DNA from: an uncultured Alphaproteobacteria bacterium | GTDB taxonomy: Bacteria; Pseudomonadota; Alphaproteobacteria; HIMB59; GCA-002718135 | Assembly (NCBI GenBank): GCA_902521325.1 | Contig: CABYRE010000007.1 | Span: 1 to 52,363 of the forward strand | DNA length: 52,363 nucleotides | Direction of reading: 5' to 3' | Shown here: positions 1 through 7,776 of the stretch, piece by piece | How positions within the stretch are numbered: the first letter of the stretch is position 1 | Layout of the letters: every line of letters begins with the position of its first letter | Program-made: the position numbers and the translations under genes | The notes under the pieces: generated by a model | Seen by the model: only the letters and a program-made list of their open reading frames with translations | Databases searched by the model: none | What the model was told of the DNA's origin: nothing

Positions 1-1
1 T

Positions 2-265
2 TATATTATACTAGGTGTCTTATGTGTTTATGGTTTTGCTATAGCAAACTTGGTTCCTATAGTTATTCGTCAAGCTGTTAAGCAGTCTAACGAGAGTATT
101 CCTATGACTGTAACTAATCTCATAACTATTGGATTATCTTCTACAATGATTATGCCAGCAGCAATTGGTTTTCTTGCAGAAACATTTTCCCTCACTTTAA
201 ATATGTATTTACTATCTTTTATTGTATTTACTTCTGGATTTGTTTTTTTACTTAAATTTAAATAA
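2..265 (+). CDS. MFS transporter, C-terminal fragment (gene truncated by window edge)
   Basis: The frame is open from the first complete codon at base 2, so the gene begins outside the window. The 87 visible residues are hydrophobic and contain two to three membrane segments. The loop between them reads NLVPIVIRQAVKQ, and a later stretch has MPAAIGFLAETFSL. This matches the end of major facilitator superfamily proteins, where an N-x-V-P motif precedes transmembrane helix 11 and a P-x-x-I-G-F-L-A-E motif follows. The substrate cannot be told from this part. It ends 5 bp before the amidase gene, so the two are probably co-transcribed. Family is fairly sure, function unknown. Confidence 0.7.
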   Translation, partial: YIILGVLCVYGFAIANLVPIVIRQAVKQSNESIPMTVTNLITIGLSSTMIMPAAIGFLAETFSLTLNMYLLSFIVFTSGFVFLLKFK

Positions 266-270
266 AATTA

Positions 271-1077
271 ATGAATAAATTAAAAATATCTCAAGTTCAA
301 TTTCAAGCAAGTCATATACCAACTTTAAATGCAGAGACTCTTGAGAAAAGTTTTAATAATACATTAAAATTTAAACCTCACTTAATTTGTACACCAGAAT
401 GTTCAAATATTATTACTAATGATAAAAAATATTTAATATCAAATGCTCCATATCAAAACACCTGTCCAGTTTTGAAAATGGCAAAAGATTTTGCTAAAAA
501 AAATAAAGTCACCATCAATCTTGGCTCTTTACTTTTAAAAGTTAAAAATCAAAGAAAACTTGTGAACAGATCTTATTTTATAAACAATAATGGTTTTATA
601 GAAAAAACTTATGATAAAATTCATATGTTTGATGTTAAAATTAATAATAAAGAAAAACATCAAGAGTCATCTTTGTTTCAAGCTGGTAATAAAATAAATT
701 ATGCAAAAATTAATAATATTAAATTAGGAATGACAATTTGTTATGATTTACGATTTCCTTCTTTATATAGGCAACTAGCCAAAAAAGATTGTTTAATTAT
801 TTTAGTTCCAGCTGCTTTTACGAGACCTACAGGGAAAGATCATTGGGAAATTTTAAATCGATCAAGAGCTATAGAAAATAATATATTTATAGTAGCAACA
901 GGTATGTGCGGAAATCATCATATGAAAAGGAATACTTATGGATATTCTCTTTTAGTTGATCCTTGGGGAAAGATTGTAAATATTACTAAAAATAAACCTT
1001 CCATACTAAACTCTACAATTAATCTTTTAGATGTTAAAAAAATAAGAAAAAAAATTCCCTCTTTAAAATATGAGTAA
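271..1077 (+). CDS. Carbon-nitrogen hydrolase, Nit family (probable deaminated glutathione amidase)
   Basis: A 268-residue cytoplasmic amidohydrolase of the nitrilase superfamily. The catalytic triad is visible: Glu43 in TPECSN, Lys116 in YDKIHMFDV and Cys157 in GMTICYDLRFPSLYR. The YDKIHMFDV and CYDLRFP signatures are those of Nit1/Nit2-type proteins, which hydrolyse deaminated glutathione or related omega-amides as metabolite repair. The length fits the family. It starts 5 bp after the MFS fragment, and its end overlaps the methyltransferase gene by 8 bp, indicating a tight operon. The exact substrate is inferred from the family; other omega-amidases remain possible. Confidence 0.82.
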   Translation: MNKLKISQVQFQASHIPTLNAETLEKSFNNTLKFKPHLICTPECSNIITNDKKYLISNAPYQNTCPVLKMAKDFAKKNKVTINLGSLLLKVKNQRKLVNRSYFINNNGFIEKTYDKIHMFDVKINNKEKHQESSLFQAGNKINYAKINNIKLGMTICYDLRFPSLYRQLAKKDCLIILVPAAFTRPTGKDHWEILNRSRAIENNIFIVATGMCGNHHMKRNTYGYSLLVDPWGKIVNITKNKPSILNSTINLLDVKKIRKKIPSLKYE

Positions 1078-1693
1078 TTTTAAATCTTTAGTCTCGGGTG
1101 TTGGTAATTTAACTAAAACGACCAAATACTATGATGATTGGTCAGAAAATTATGATGAAACACTAAAGTTATGGAATTATCAAGCACCTAAAAAAAGCAT
1201 AAAATTTTTAAAAGAAACAATTCATACAAAACCAAAAAATATTTTAGATTTAGCTTGTGGAACTGGTTTATTCGGTACTGAGTTAAAAAAAATGTACCCA
1301 AAAAGCCATATTTACGGATCCGATATTTCAAAAAAAAGTTTGAAAATCACATTAGGAAAAAAAATTTATACTAAATTACAAATAAAAAATTTTGAACAAT
1401 TACATCATTTTAAAGTAAAATTTGATCTTATTTCTTTAATTGGTTCAATGACATACTGTAAAAACTTTGAAAAACTTTTTGCTAATATGAATAAAAATAT
1501 TAAAAAAAAAGGCTTTGTGTTATTTACACATAGAGTGGATTTATGGAAGCAGCAGGATTTTATAAGCATATTAAAAAAACATCAAAAAACATTGAAAATT
1601 AGAAAAATTTCTAGACCTTTAAATTATTTACCTTTGAATAAAGATTTTAAAAATAAAATAAAAATCAAAATTGTTTTATTACAAAAATATTAA
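1070..1693 (+). CDS. Class I SAM-dependent methyltransferase
   Basis: A 207-residue protein with the class I methyltransferase Rossmann fold. Motif I, ILDLACGTGLFGTEL, sits at residues 58-72 and binds the methyl donor. It is followed by an acidic motif II (IYGSDISKKSL) and a motif IV region (FDLISLIGSMTYC). The N-terminal YYDDWSENYDETL resembles the Williams-Beuren-like and UbiE-like methyltransferases that act on small molecules. The start codon lies inside the upstream amidase gene (8 bp overlap), so translation is probably coupled. The acceptor substrate is not evident. Confidence 0.75.
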   Translation: MSNFKSLVSGVGNLTKTTKYYDDWSENYDETLKLWNYQAPKKSIKFLKETIHTKPKNILDLACGTGLFGTELKKMYPKSHIYGSDISKKSLKITLGKKIYTKLQIKNFEQLHHFKVKFDLISLIGSMTYCKNFEKLFANMNKNIKKKGFVLFTHRVDLWKQQDFISILKKHQKTLKIRKISRPLNYLPLNKDFKNKIKIKIVLLQKY

Positions 1694-1720
1694 AAATTAA
1701 GACTTTTTTATTAAAAAATT

Positions 1721-1820
1721 GAGCCAAAACCGAGAATCGGGTATTTATTATTCAGGTTTATTTTCTATCCATAAACCAACGATGAAAAGAAGGGATATTC
1801 GCCGTGTCCCTTCTTTTTTT
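1721..1820 (+). ncRNA. Candidate structured small RNA ending in an intrinsic terminator
   Basis: The gap between the methyltransferase and mntR holds three consecutive hairpins on the plus strand: CCGA/TCGG around a 3-nt loop (1730-1740), GGTTTAT/ATAAACC (1755-1777), and a long terminal stem (1785-1817) followed by T residues. The first two are not needed to terminate transcription. The segment may therefore be an independent sRNA or a structured 3' UTR of the methyltransferase message. It matches no RNA family I recognise, and nothing in it looks coding. Confidence 0.35.
1785..1820 (+). terminator. Strong intrinsic terminator (possibly bidirectional)
   Basis: The arms AAAAGAAGGGA and TCCCTTCTTTT form an 11-bp stem around an 11-nt loop, continuing into a run of T. 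It lies between the plus-strand methyltransferase operon and the convergent mntR gene. The complementary strand ends in a shorter T tract, so it may serve both sides. Confidence 0.85.
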
Positions 1821-1851
1821 ATACACTAGATAAAATTGATTTGGCAATAAT

Positions 1852-2262
1852 TTAAATTTGTTTTTTTGAGTTAAAATTATCCATTTTTCTAAGTGTCTTT
1901 TTACTAACATGATGCTCTATTCCTTCAGCATCTTCAGAGGCCGTATTCTTGTCTAAACCAAGATTTCGTAAAAAATTGTATACTATATTATGCCTTTTTT
2001 TTGATTCACTTGCTATTTTTTGACCTTTAAAAGTTAAAAAAATTGATCGATAAGGTTCTCTTTTAATGAAACCCTGTGTTTGTAATCTTTGTATTGTTTT
2101 ATTGGCTGTGGCTTGTGCAATACCCAAACTTTCAGCAATATCAACGATACGAGCTTCCCCTTTGGAATTTAACAGTTCTGCAATTAGTTCTAAATAATCT
2201 TCAGTATTTTCTGTTTTATGAGCATTTCTAACTTTCCTAAAAGACATTATTATTTTTAACAT
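1852..2262 (-). CDS. mntR: Manganese-responsive transcriptional regulator MntR (DtxR family)
   Basis: A 136-residue repressor with a winged helix (residues 20-80) and a metal-binding/dimerisation part (85-120). All six positions used for manganese in Bacillus MntR can be aligned with identical spacing: Asp22, Glu25, His91, Glu113, Glu116 and His117. It should sense cytoplasmic Mn(II) and bind DNA when metal-loaded. An alternative ATG at 2247 (residue 6, MSFRKV) is equally plausible as the start. It is divergent from a putative manganese transporter, with a MntR-like box in the 65-bp gap. The protein lacks the FeoA-like third domain of DtxR, as MntR proteins do. Confidence 0.85.
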   Translation of the reverse strand: MLKIIMSFRKVRNAHKTENTEDYLELIAELLNSKGEARIVDIAESLGIAQATANKTIQRLQTQGFIKREPYRSIFLTFKGQKIASESKKRHNIVYNFLRNLGLDKNTASEDAEGIEHHVSKKTLRKMDNFNSKKQI

Positions 2263-2284
2263 AAAAATAGAAAAAATTTAATAG

Positions 2285-2308
2285 AAAATGTAGCCATAGC
2301 TATATTTA
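2285..2308. promoter_or_regulatory. Putative MntR operator
   Basis: Half-sites AAAATGTAGC and GCTATATTTA are separated by 4 bp (CATA) and match as an inverted repeat at 8 of 10 positions. The E. coli MntR box has the same architecture, with TAGC-N4-GCTA at its core. It sits between mntR and the divergent transporter, 20 bp before the transporter start. A second longer repeat (ATAGCT/AGCTAT at 2296-2316) overlaps it. Confidence 0.6.
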
Positions 2309-2327
2309 TTAGCTATATATATATTTA

Positions 2328-3479
2328 ATGAACGCGTTAATTAATGCTATTAATGAAAAAACCAAAATCATTCTTGAGAATGATGGAAGGCTACTAAAGA
2401 AATCTTTCTTTGGTTTATTACTACTTTCTCTTGTTTTTCAAGGGGGTGAATTTGGTGATGTTATCCGATCATCAATGATAGATGCTTATATTCAGGTTTC
2501 AGTTTTTGTAGGATTTACTTTATTTGTTTTTATTGGCTTGGATAGTTTAACAAAATTTGATGTAAAGAATTTTTTATCTAAAACTCAAAAGTTTCATGTT
2601 GGTATTGCAGCATTTTTAGGTGCAATACCTGGATGTGGTGGAGCTATAATAGTAGTCACTCAATATATTCAGGGCCGTATTTCTTTTGGTTCTTTAGTCG
2701 CGGTATTAACAGCAACAATGGGTGATGCAGCTTTTTTAATACTTGCTATTGAGCCCACAACAGGACTTTTAATATTTGGAATTGGAATAATTGTTGGTTC
2801 AATATCTGGTTATATAATTGATTATATCCATGGTACAAACTTCATGCAGGTGGAAACAAAAATAAAAGTTGAATTTGAAAAAATAAATAAAACTTTTGTA
2901 TCGAATTTTAATTTTTTTTGGCTTTTTTTATTTATTCCTGGTTTTATTTTAGGTATTCTAGTTGCATTCCAGATAGAATTTGTTTCACCAATTTATAACT
3001 CACTTTTAGTTTTCACTGCTTCTGCTGGAGCAATACTTTCAATATTCATGTGGTCATTAAATCCTTTAAGTGATTTTCAATGTTCTACTGATAAGAGCAG
3101 GGGGTTATTATCTAGAGTAGTAGATACAACTAATTTTGTAACCACTTGGGTCATTAGTGGCTTCCTTGTCTTTGAAATATTTATATACTTTACAAGTTTA
3201 GATTTAAAAATCTTTTTTGATTTATGGCTACCGTTTGTTCCATTAGTAGCAATTCTATTTGGGTTTTTACCTGGTTGTGGACCGCAAGTTGTTGTGGCAA
3301 CGTTTTATCTAAATGGTTATATTCCTCTTTCTGCAGAGCTTGGTAATGCGATTTCAAATGATGGTGACGCTTTATTTCCAGCAATTGCTCTTGCTCCAAA
3401 AGCTGCGATTTTAGCTACACTTTATAGTGCAATTCCGGCTTTAGTTGTTGCCTACGGATATTTTTACCTATTTGAGTAA
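2328..3479 (+). CDS. Putative manganese / heavy-metal membrane transporter (ArsP_2, DUF2899 type)
   Basis: A 383-residue polytopic membrane protein with about ten predicted hydrophobic helices arranged as two similar halves. Each half has a Pro-Gly-Cys-Gly motif, PGCGGAI at residues 101-107 and PGCGPQV at 315-321. Each motif is followed by a short acidic element: GDAAFL in the first half, NDGDALFPA in the second. These paired motifs mark the putative 10-TM heavy-metal exporter family (PF11449), often annotated as a putative manganese transporter. The divergent mntR gene and intervening MntR-like box support manganese as substrate. Whether it imports or exports cannot be read from the sequence. 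Its end overlaps the DUF2256 gene. Confidence 0.72.
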   Translation: MNALINAINEKTKIILENDGRLLKKSFFGLLLLSLVFQGGEFGDVIRSSMIDAYIQVSVFVGFTLFVFIGLDSLTKFDVKNFLSKTQKFHVGIAAFLGAIPGCGGAIIVVTQYIQGRISFGSLVAVLTATMGDAAFLILAIEPTTGLLIFGIGIIVGSISGYIIDYIHGTNFMQVETKIKVEFEKINKTFVSNFNFFWLFLFIPGFILGILVAFQIEFVSPIYNSLLVFTASAGAILSIFMWSLNPLSDFQCSTDKSRGLLSRVVDTTNFVTTWVISGFLVFEIFIYFTSLDLKIFFDLWLPFVPLVAILFGFLPGCGPQVVVATFYLNGYIPLSAELGNAISNDGDALFPAIALAPKAAILATLYSAIPALVVAYGYFYLFE

Positions 3480-3633
3480 AATCTTGAAGAAATACTTACC
3501 ATCTAAAGTTTGTATTGTTTGCAATAAGCCATTCTCTTGGAGAAAAAAATGGGAAAGAGATTGGAAAAATGTTTTATATTGTTCTAAGAAATGCTCTAAA
3601 AATGGATTAAAAAAAAATAGTAACAATAATTAA
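3472..3633 (+). CDS. DUF2256 small zinc-ribbon-like protein
   Basis: A small protein of about 53 residues with two Cys pairs, CIVCNKPF and YCSKKCSK, and the intervening [12 protein letters not shown]. This is the characteristic pattern of DUF2256, a short conserved protein of unknown function found in many Proteobacteria and cyanobacteria. The start chosen is TTG at 3472, inside the end of the transporter gene (TTGAGTAA overlap). A longer TTG start at 3445 in the same frame is possible but would add residues outside the family. The four Cys suggest one bound zinc ion. Confidence 0.72.
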   Translation: MSKILKKYLPSKVCIVCNKPFSWRKKWERDWKNVLYCSKKCSKNGLKKNSNNN

Positions 3634-3642
3634 ATCTTATTT

Positions 3643-3792
3643 GTGACAGATAAATTAAATAAACAAAAAGATACACATCATCCAAAGGATGATTCTAAAA
3701 AAGAAACACGCTTAACGAGATTAAAAAGGTTAGAAAAAAAACTCAAATCTAATATTTTAAAAAGAAAAAAAGCTATTAGCAAAAATGGATAA
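3643..3792 (+). CDS. Small highly basic protein of 49 residues upstream of murA
   Basis: A GTG-initiated frame of 49 codons ends in a TAA that overlaps the murA start codon by 8 bp (ATGGATAA). The product is very rich in Lys and Arg: the first part is THHPKDDSKKETR, followed by a likely basic helix with RLTRLKRLEKKLKSN and ILKRKKAIS. I do not recognise a named family. Short basic open frames directly before murA are, as I recall, also present in other Alphaproteobacteria. The tight overlap and the absence of any other content in this gap support it being real. Translational coupling to murA is likely. Confidence 0.55.
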   Translation: MTDKLNKQKDTHHPKDDSKKETRLTRLKRLEKKLKSNILKRKKAISKNG

Positions 3793-5041
3793 ATTAATAA
3801 TAAAAGAAGGTTCTAAAATTTCTGGCTCAGTTAATGTTCATGGTTCAAAAAATTCTGCACTACCGATTATAGTATCTTCTCTTTTATCTGAAAAAACTTT
3901 AAAACTCTCAAATGTACCTAATGTGGTTGATGTTCTAAATTTACTAAAATTACTGAAAAATTATGGTGCAAAAATTGATTTCAAAAAAAATAAATTAAAA
4001 ATAAATCCCTCAAAAATTAAGAATCTATCAGCAGATTATGATGTTGTGCGAAAAATGAGAGCCTCTATATTGATTCTAGGTCCATTACTTTCTCGATTTG
4101 GTGAGGCTAGAATATCTTTACCAGGAGGATGCGCAATAGGAACTAGGCCAATAGATATACATCTTGACGGTTTATCAAAATTGGGAGCTAATTTTGAAAT
4201 TCAAAATGGCTTTGTTGTTGGCAGTGTTAAATCACAATTGATTGGGAATAAAATTAAATTACCTTTTCCAAGTGTAGGAGCAACTGAAAATATACTAATG
4301 GCCTCAGTATTTGCAAAAGGTGAAACTAAAATTTCTAATGCTGCAAGAGAACCAGAAATAGAAGATTTGTCAAACTGTCTTAGAAAAATGGGTGCAAAAA
4401 TAGAAGGTCATGGAACAAAAACTATTCTTGTGCAAGGTGTTACAAATTTAAAAAAAGCAGAGCATGAAATAATTTCTGATAGAATTGTAGCTGGCACATA
4501 TATAATTGCAGCTTTGATGTTAAATTCAGCTTTAGAAATAAACAATTTTAATACTATTTATTTAAAATCTTTAATTGATATTTTAAAAAAAATGGGTGCA
4601 AAATTAAAAGTAAGTAAAAATTCAATAAAAGTTTTTAAAGGATCAAAACTAAAGTCTAGTAATCTTTCAACTAGTCCATATCCAGGTTTCCCCACTGATT
4701 TACAAGCTCAGCTAATGTCTCTTATGTGTATATCTGATGGGAAGTCAAAAATTAAAGAAACAATTTTTGAAAATAGATTTATGCATGTTCCTGAACTAAA
4801 TCGATTAGGTGCAAATATTACAATAGAAAAAGATACCGCTACAATTATAGGTAATCAAACATTTAAAGGAGCGCAAGTAATGGCTAGTGATTTACGAGCT
4901 AGTATAAGTTTAGTTTTAGCTGCTATGAATGCAAAGGGTCAAACAACACTAAATCGTGTCTATCACCTTGATAGAGGCTATGAAAATATTGAAAAAACAT
5001 TAGGTAGTTTGGGAGTAAAAATAAAAAGAAAGAAAAATTAA
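3785..5041 (+). CDS. murA: UDP-N-acetylglucosamine 1-carboxyvinyltransferase
   Basis: A 418-residue enzyme catalysing the first committed step of peptidoglycan synthesis: transfer of enolpyruvyl from PEP to UDP-GlcNAc in the cytoplasm. Conserved Lys22 is in VHGSKNSALPI. The catalytic loop Cys116 is in LPGGCAIGTRPIDIHL, so the fosfomycin-target cysteine is retained. Later motifs include PYPGFPTDLQAQ and the C-terminal DLRAS element. Length is normal. Its start overlaps the small basic protein gene, and hisG follows after 46 bp. Confidence 0.97.
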   Translation: MDKLIIKEGSKISGSVNVHGSKNSALPIIVSSLLSEKTLKLSNVPNVVDVLNLLKLLKNYGAKIDFKKNKLKINPSKIKNLSADYDVVRKMRASILILGPLLSRFGEARISLPGGCAIGTRPIDIHLDGLSKLGANFEIQNGFVVGSVKSQLIGNKIKLPFPSVGATENILMASVFAKGETKISNAAREPEIEDLSNCLRKMGAKIEGHGTKTILVQGVTNLKKAEHEIISDRIVAGTYIIAALMLNSALEINNFNTIYLKSLIDILKKMGAKLKVSKNSIKVFKGSKLKSSNLSTSPYPGFPTDLQAQLMSLMCISDGKSKIKETIFENRFMHVPELNRLGANITIEKDTATIIGNQTFKGAQVMASDLRASISLVLAAMNAKGQTTLNRVYHLDRGYENIEKTLGSLGVKIKRKKN

Positions 5042-5087
5042 CTTTTTCTAGTTTTTTCTTTGATCACAATATAAAAGCCTGCAATTT

Positions 5088-5735
5088 ATGAGCAAAATAG
5101 TTATTGCAATACCAAGAGGCAGAATAACAAAAGAATGTAAAAACTTGTTACTTAAAACAAGTTTTGCCCCTGATCCTCTGTTATTTGATAAAGATACAAG
5201 AAAGTTAACTTTTAAATCTAAAAAAAGAAACATTGAGTATATTAAAGTCAGAGCCTTTGATGCATGTACATTTGTTGCATTTGGAGCTGCGCAAATAGGT
5301 ATTGCTGGTGAAGATGTAATTAATGAATTTGATTACTCAGAAATATATGCTCCACTTGATTTAAATATTGGTCATTGTCGAATTTCTGTAGCAGCTCTAA
5401 AATCTTTATTAAAAAAAGAAGATCCAGAAACTTGGAGTAATATTAGAATTGCTACTAAATACCCAAATATTACTAAAAAATTTTTTTATAATAAGGGAAT
5501 ACAAGTGGAAATTATCAAATTAAGTGGCTCAATGGAATTAGCCCCTTCTTTAAATATGTGTAGGAGAATTGTAGATTTAGTTTCTACTGGAAAAACATTA
5601 AAAGAAAATGGTTTGACTGAAATTGAAGAAATAATGAAAATTCAATCTAAATTAATTGTCAATAGATCAGCTTATAAGACAAATATGAATGAGGTTTCAA
5701 AAATTATTTCTGAAATAGGTATTTTTGTAAAATGA
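5088..5735 (+). CDS. hisG: ATP phosphoribosyltransferase, short form (catalytic subunit)
   Basis: A 215-residue HisG of the short class. It has the PRPP/ATP-binding fold (IAIPRGRITKE at the start, IGIAGEDVI near residue 70, and a C-terminal LSGSMELAPSLNMCRRIVDLVSTGKTLKENGL) but no C-terminal ACT-like regulatory domain. It catalyses the first step of histidine synthesis. Short HisG enzymes normally need HisZ for activity and feedback control; no hisZ is present in this window. The start has no clear Shine-Dalgarno. The end overlaps hisD by 4 bp (ATGA), so the two are coupled. Confidence 0.93.
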   Translation: MSKIVIAIPRGRITKECKNLLLKTSFAPDPLLFDKDTRKLTFKSKKRNIEYIKVRAFDACTFVAFGAAQIGIAGEDVINEFDYSEIYAPLDLNIGHCRISVAALKSLLKKEDPETWSNIRIATKYPNITKKFFYNKGIQVEIIKLSGSMELAPSLNMCRRIVDLVSTGKTLKENGLTEIEEIMKIQSKLIVNRSAYKTNMNEVSKIISEIGIFVK

Positions 5736-7012
5736 AAATAATAAAATTTAACAAAAATTTTTATAACCAACTTCAAACAATAATTGAAAAAAGAAATTCA
5801 TTATCTAGTAAATCAATTCAAGTTGATGTAAAAAAAATTATTAATGATGTCAAAAAAAATGGTGATAAATCTCTAATTAAATACGCTGCAAAATTTGATA
5901 AAGTTAAAATTAGTAAAAATGATCTTAGTTTAGATTTATCTAAAATAAAAATACAATCTAAAGTTGAGCCTCAAATATTTAATAGTTTTAAAAAAGCTAT
6001 AAAAAATATTTCATCATTTCATAAACAACAATTACCTAAAAATATTGTCTTTACTAATAATGGTGCAACATTGAAATCTGCATGGAAGCCTATTGATTCA
6101 GTTGGTTTGTATGTACCTGGTGGAAAGGCTTTTTATCCTTCATCTTTAATTATGAACGCAGTACCAGCAATCATAGCTGGAGTAAAAAGAATTGTTTGTA
6201 TAACTCCACCAATTAAATCTATTAATCCTTACTTTATAAAATTAATAAAAGAATTAGGTATAAAAGAAACATATTTTATAGGAGGTGCGCAAGCCATTAG
6301 CGCACTTACATTTGGTACTCAAACAATTAAACCAGTTAACAAAATTTTTGGGCCTGGTAATGCGTATGTTGCAGAAGCTAAAAAGCAATTATATGGAAAA
6401 GTAGGAATAGATTTACTTGCAGGCCCATCAGAAATAATTGTTGTTGCTAATAATAAAAATAATCCAGATTGGGTAGCCTCTGACTTAATAGCTCAAGCAG
6501 AACATGATGAAAATGCACAGTCAATTTTAATTACAGACGATAAAAATTTTGCAACTAAAGTCTTAAATTCAATAACAAAAATTAAAAAAGATTTACCAAA
6601 AAAGAAAATAATTGAGAAAAGTTTTAAAAATAATGGCGCCATCGTTTTGGTTGACAATATAGAATTTGCTGCAGAAATTATAAATTTTATTGCACCAGAA
6701 CATTTACACTTACATATATCTAATTATAAAAAATTATTATCAAAGATAAATAATGCTGGCGGTATTTTTTTAGGTGAGTATTCGGTAGAAGCTTTTGGTG
6801 ATTATATTGTAGGAACTAATCATGTATTGCCTACATCTGGAGCTGCAAAATTTTCATCAGGTTTAGGTGTTTTAGATTTTATGAAAAGAAGTTCTATTGT
6901 TGAGATGAATCAAAAATCTTTTAATACTCTTTCAGAGGATACACAAAAAATGTCTGGACTTGAAGGTCTAGATGGACATAAATTATCAGTTAAAATTAGA
7001 CAAAAGAAATAA
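5732..7012 (+). CDS. hisD: Histidinol dehydrogenase
   Basis: A 426-residue zinc-dependent enzyme that oxidises histidinol to histidine in two NAD-linked steps, the last reactions of the pathway. Diagnostic segments are present: VGLYVPGGKAFYPSSLIMNAVPA, IFGPGNAYVAEAKKQLYGKVGIDLLAGPSEI, the zinc-ligand area QAEHDENAQS, EHLHLH, and the C-terminal VGTNHVLPTSGAAKFSSGLGV. Length is standard. It is translationally coupled to hisG. In many alphaproteobacteria hisD lies between murA and infA, as here. Confidence 0.96.
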   Translation: MKIIKFNKNFYNQLQTIIEKRNSLSSKSIQVDVKKIINDVKKNGDKSLIKYAAKFDKVKISKNDLSLDLSKIKIQSKVEPQIFNSFKKAIKNISSFHKQQLPKNIVFTNNGATLKSAWKPIDSVGLYVPGGKAFYPSSLIMNAVPAIIAGVKRIVCITPPIKSINPYFIKLIKELGIKETYFIGGAQAISALTFGTQTIKPVNKIFGPGNAYVAEAKKQLYGKVGIDLLAGPSEIIVVANNKNNPDWVASDLIAQAEHDENAQSILITDDKNFATKVLNSITKIKKDLPKKKIIEKSFKNNGAIVLVDNIEFAAEIINFIAPEHLHLHISNYKKLLSKINNAGGIFLGEYSVEAFGDYIVGTNHVLPTSGAAKFSSGLGVLDFMKRSSIVEMNQKSFNTLSEDTQKMSGLEGLDGHKLSVKIRQKK

Positions 7013-7035
7013 TTTTTACTATAATCAATTAAAAT

Positions 7036-7254
7036 ATGCCAAAAGAAGGATCAATTGAATTCCAAGGAGTTGTTTTAGAACTTCTCCCAAATGCAATGTT
7101 TAAAGTAAAATTAGAAAATGATCATGAAATTCTAGCTCACTCATCAGGTAAAATGAGAAAAAATAGAATCAGAGTATTAGCTGGCGATAAAGTGACAGTA
7201 GAAATGACACCATATGATTTAACTAAAGGCAGAATTACTTTTAGATGGAAGTAA
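7036..7254 (+). CDS. infA: Translation initiation factor IF-1
   Basis: A 72-residue OB-fold protein, the exact size of bacterial IF-1. Recognisable segments are [13 protein letters not shown] at the start, [33 protein letters not shown] in the middle and [13 protein letters not shown] at the end. It binds the A site of the 30S subunit during initiation. It follows hisD by 23 bp and its end overlaps yacG by 10 bp. Confidence 0.98.
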   Translation: MPKEGSIEFQGVVLELLPNAMFKVKLENDHEILAHSSGKMRKNRIRVLAGDKVTVEMTPYDLTKGRITFRWK

Positions 7255-7424
7255 AAAAATCTAAAAAAAATAATATAATTTCTTTAAAAAAAAAGTCTAA
7301 ATGCCCAACATGCAAAAAGTTTTCTAAAGAACCTTTTATTCCTTTTTGTTCAAAAAAATGTGCCAATCTTGATTTAATGAAATGGCTTACAGATGAACAT
7401 GGATTAGAAATAAAATCTGACTAA
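7245..7424 (+). CDS. yacG: YacG-type zinc-binding protein (DNA gyrase inhibitor family)
   Basis: A 59-residue protein with a Lys-rich N-terminus followed by [22 protein letters not shown] and a short acidic tail. The four Cys in the order C-x2-C...C-x3-C and the [14 protein letters not shown] signature are those of YacG, which binds zinc; the E. coli protein inhibits gyrase by binding GyrB. The ATG at 7245 lies inside the end of infA (10-bp overlap). In other alphaproteobacteria maf, and often an RNase E/G gene, sit between infA and yacG; both are absent here. tRNA-Phe follows, as in those genomes. Confidence 0.87.
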   Translation: MEVKKSKKNNIISLKKKSKCPTCKKFSKEPFIPFCSKKCANLDLMKWLTDEHGLEIKSD

Positions 7425-7476
7425 TTATTCTATTTTTAATTGAATTTAATTATAAATACTTTATCTGATGTTTTGT

Positions 7477-7552
7477 GCCCAGGTAGCTCAGTTGGTAGAG
7501 CAAGGGACTGAAAATCCCTGTGTCGGTGGTTCGATTCCGCCCCTGGGCACCA
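7477..7552 (+). tRNA. tRNA-Phe (GAA)
   Basis: A full cloverleaf: acceptor GCCCAGG pairs with CCTGGGC, D arm GTAGCTCAGTTGGTAGAGC, anticodon loop CTGAAAA with anticodon GAA, T arm with GGTTCGATTCC, discriminator A and encoded CCA. It lies downstream of yacG and is followed by two T runs that could terminate transcription. Confidence 0.98.
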
Positions 7553-7776
7553 CTTTTTTTTACTTTTTTTTTGAAGGTGACTCGTTTTGCTTTTGCAAAG
7601 ATAAACTACAAAGCTTTTATTAAAGAAAAGTTTAAGTTTTGATAATTTTGGTTAGTTAATTAGGTCGTAAATGTCACCTTTTATCACCCTCGAAATGTTT
7701 TATTTTATTTACGCTATTTAATCCTACAATTTTTCAAAATTAGACTCTTAAAAAATTTGTGTTAAAGTGCTCTAAT
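7553..7776. other. Intergenic region with a long-range inverted repeat
   Basis: This 224-bp gap follows tRNA-Phe and opens with T-rich runs. AAGGTGAC at 7574-7581 is the exact reverse complement of GTCACCTT at 7673-7680, so a plus-strand transcript could close a loop of about 90 nt. Inside the loop a small TTTGC/GCAAA hairpin is possible. A GTG at 7759 in frame with the next gene is treated as non-initiating. No open frame or known RNA family is recognised. Confidence 0.3.

Noticed and set aside
5027..5087. A/T hairpin after murA as a terminator
   Set aside because: The potential stem is only A-T pairs between GAAAAA and TTTTTC; too weak to call in this AT-rich sequence.
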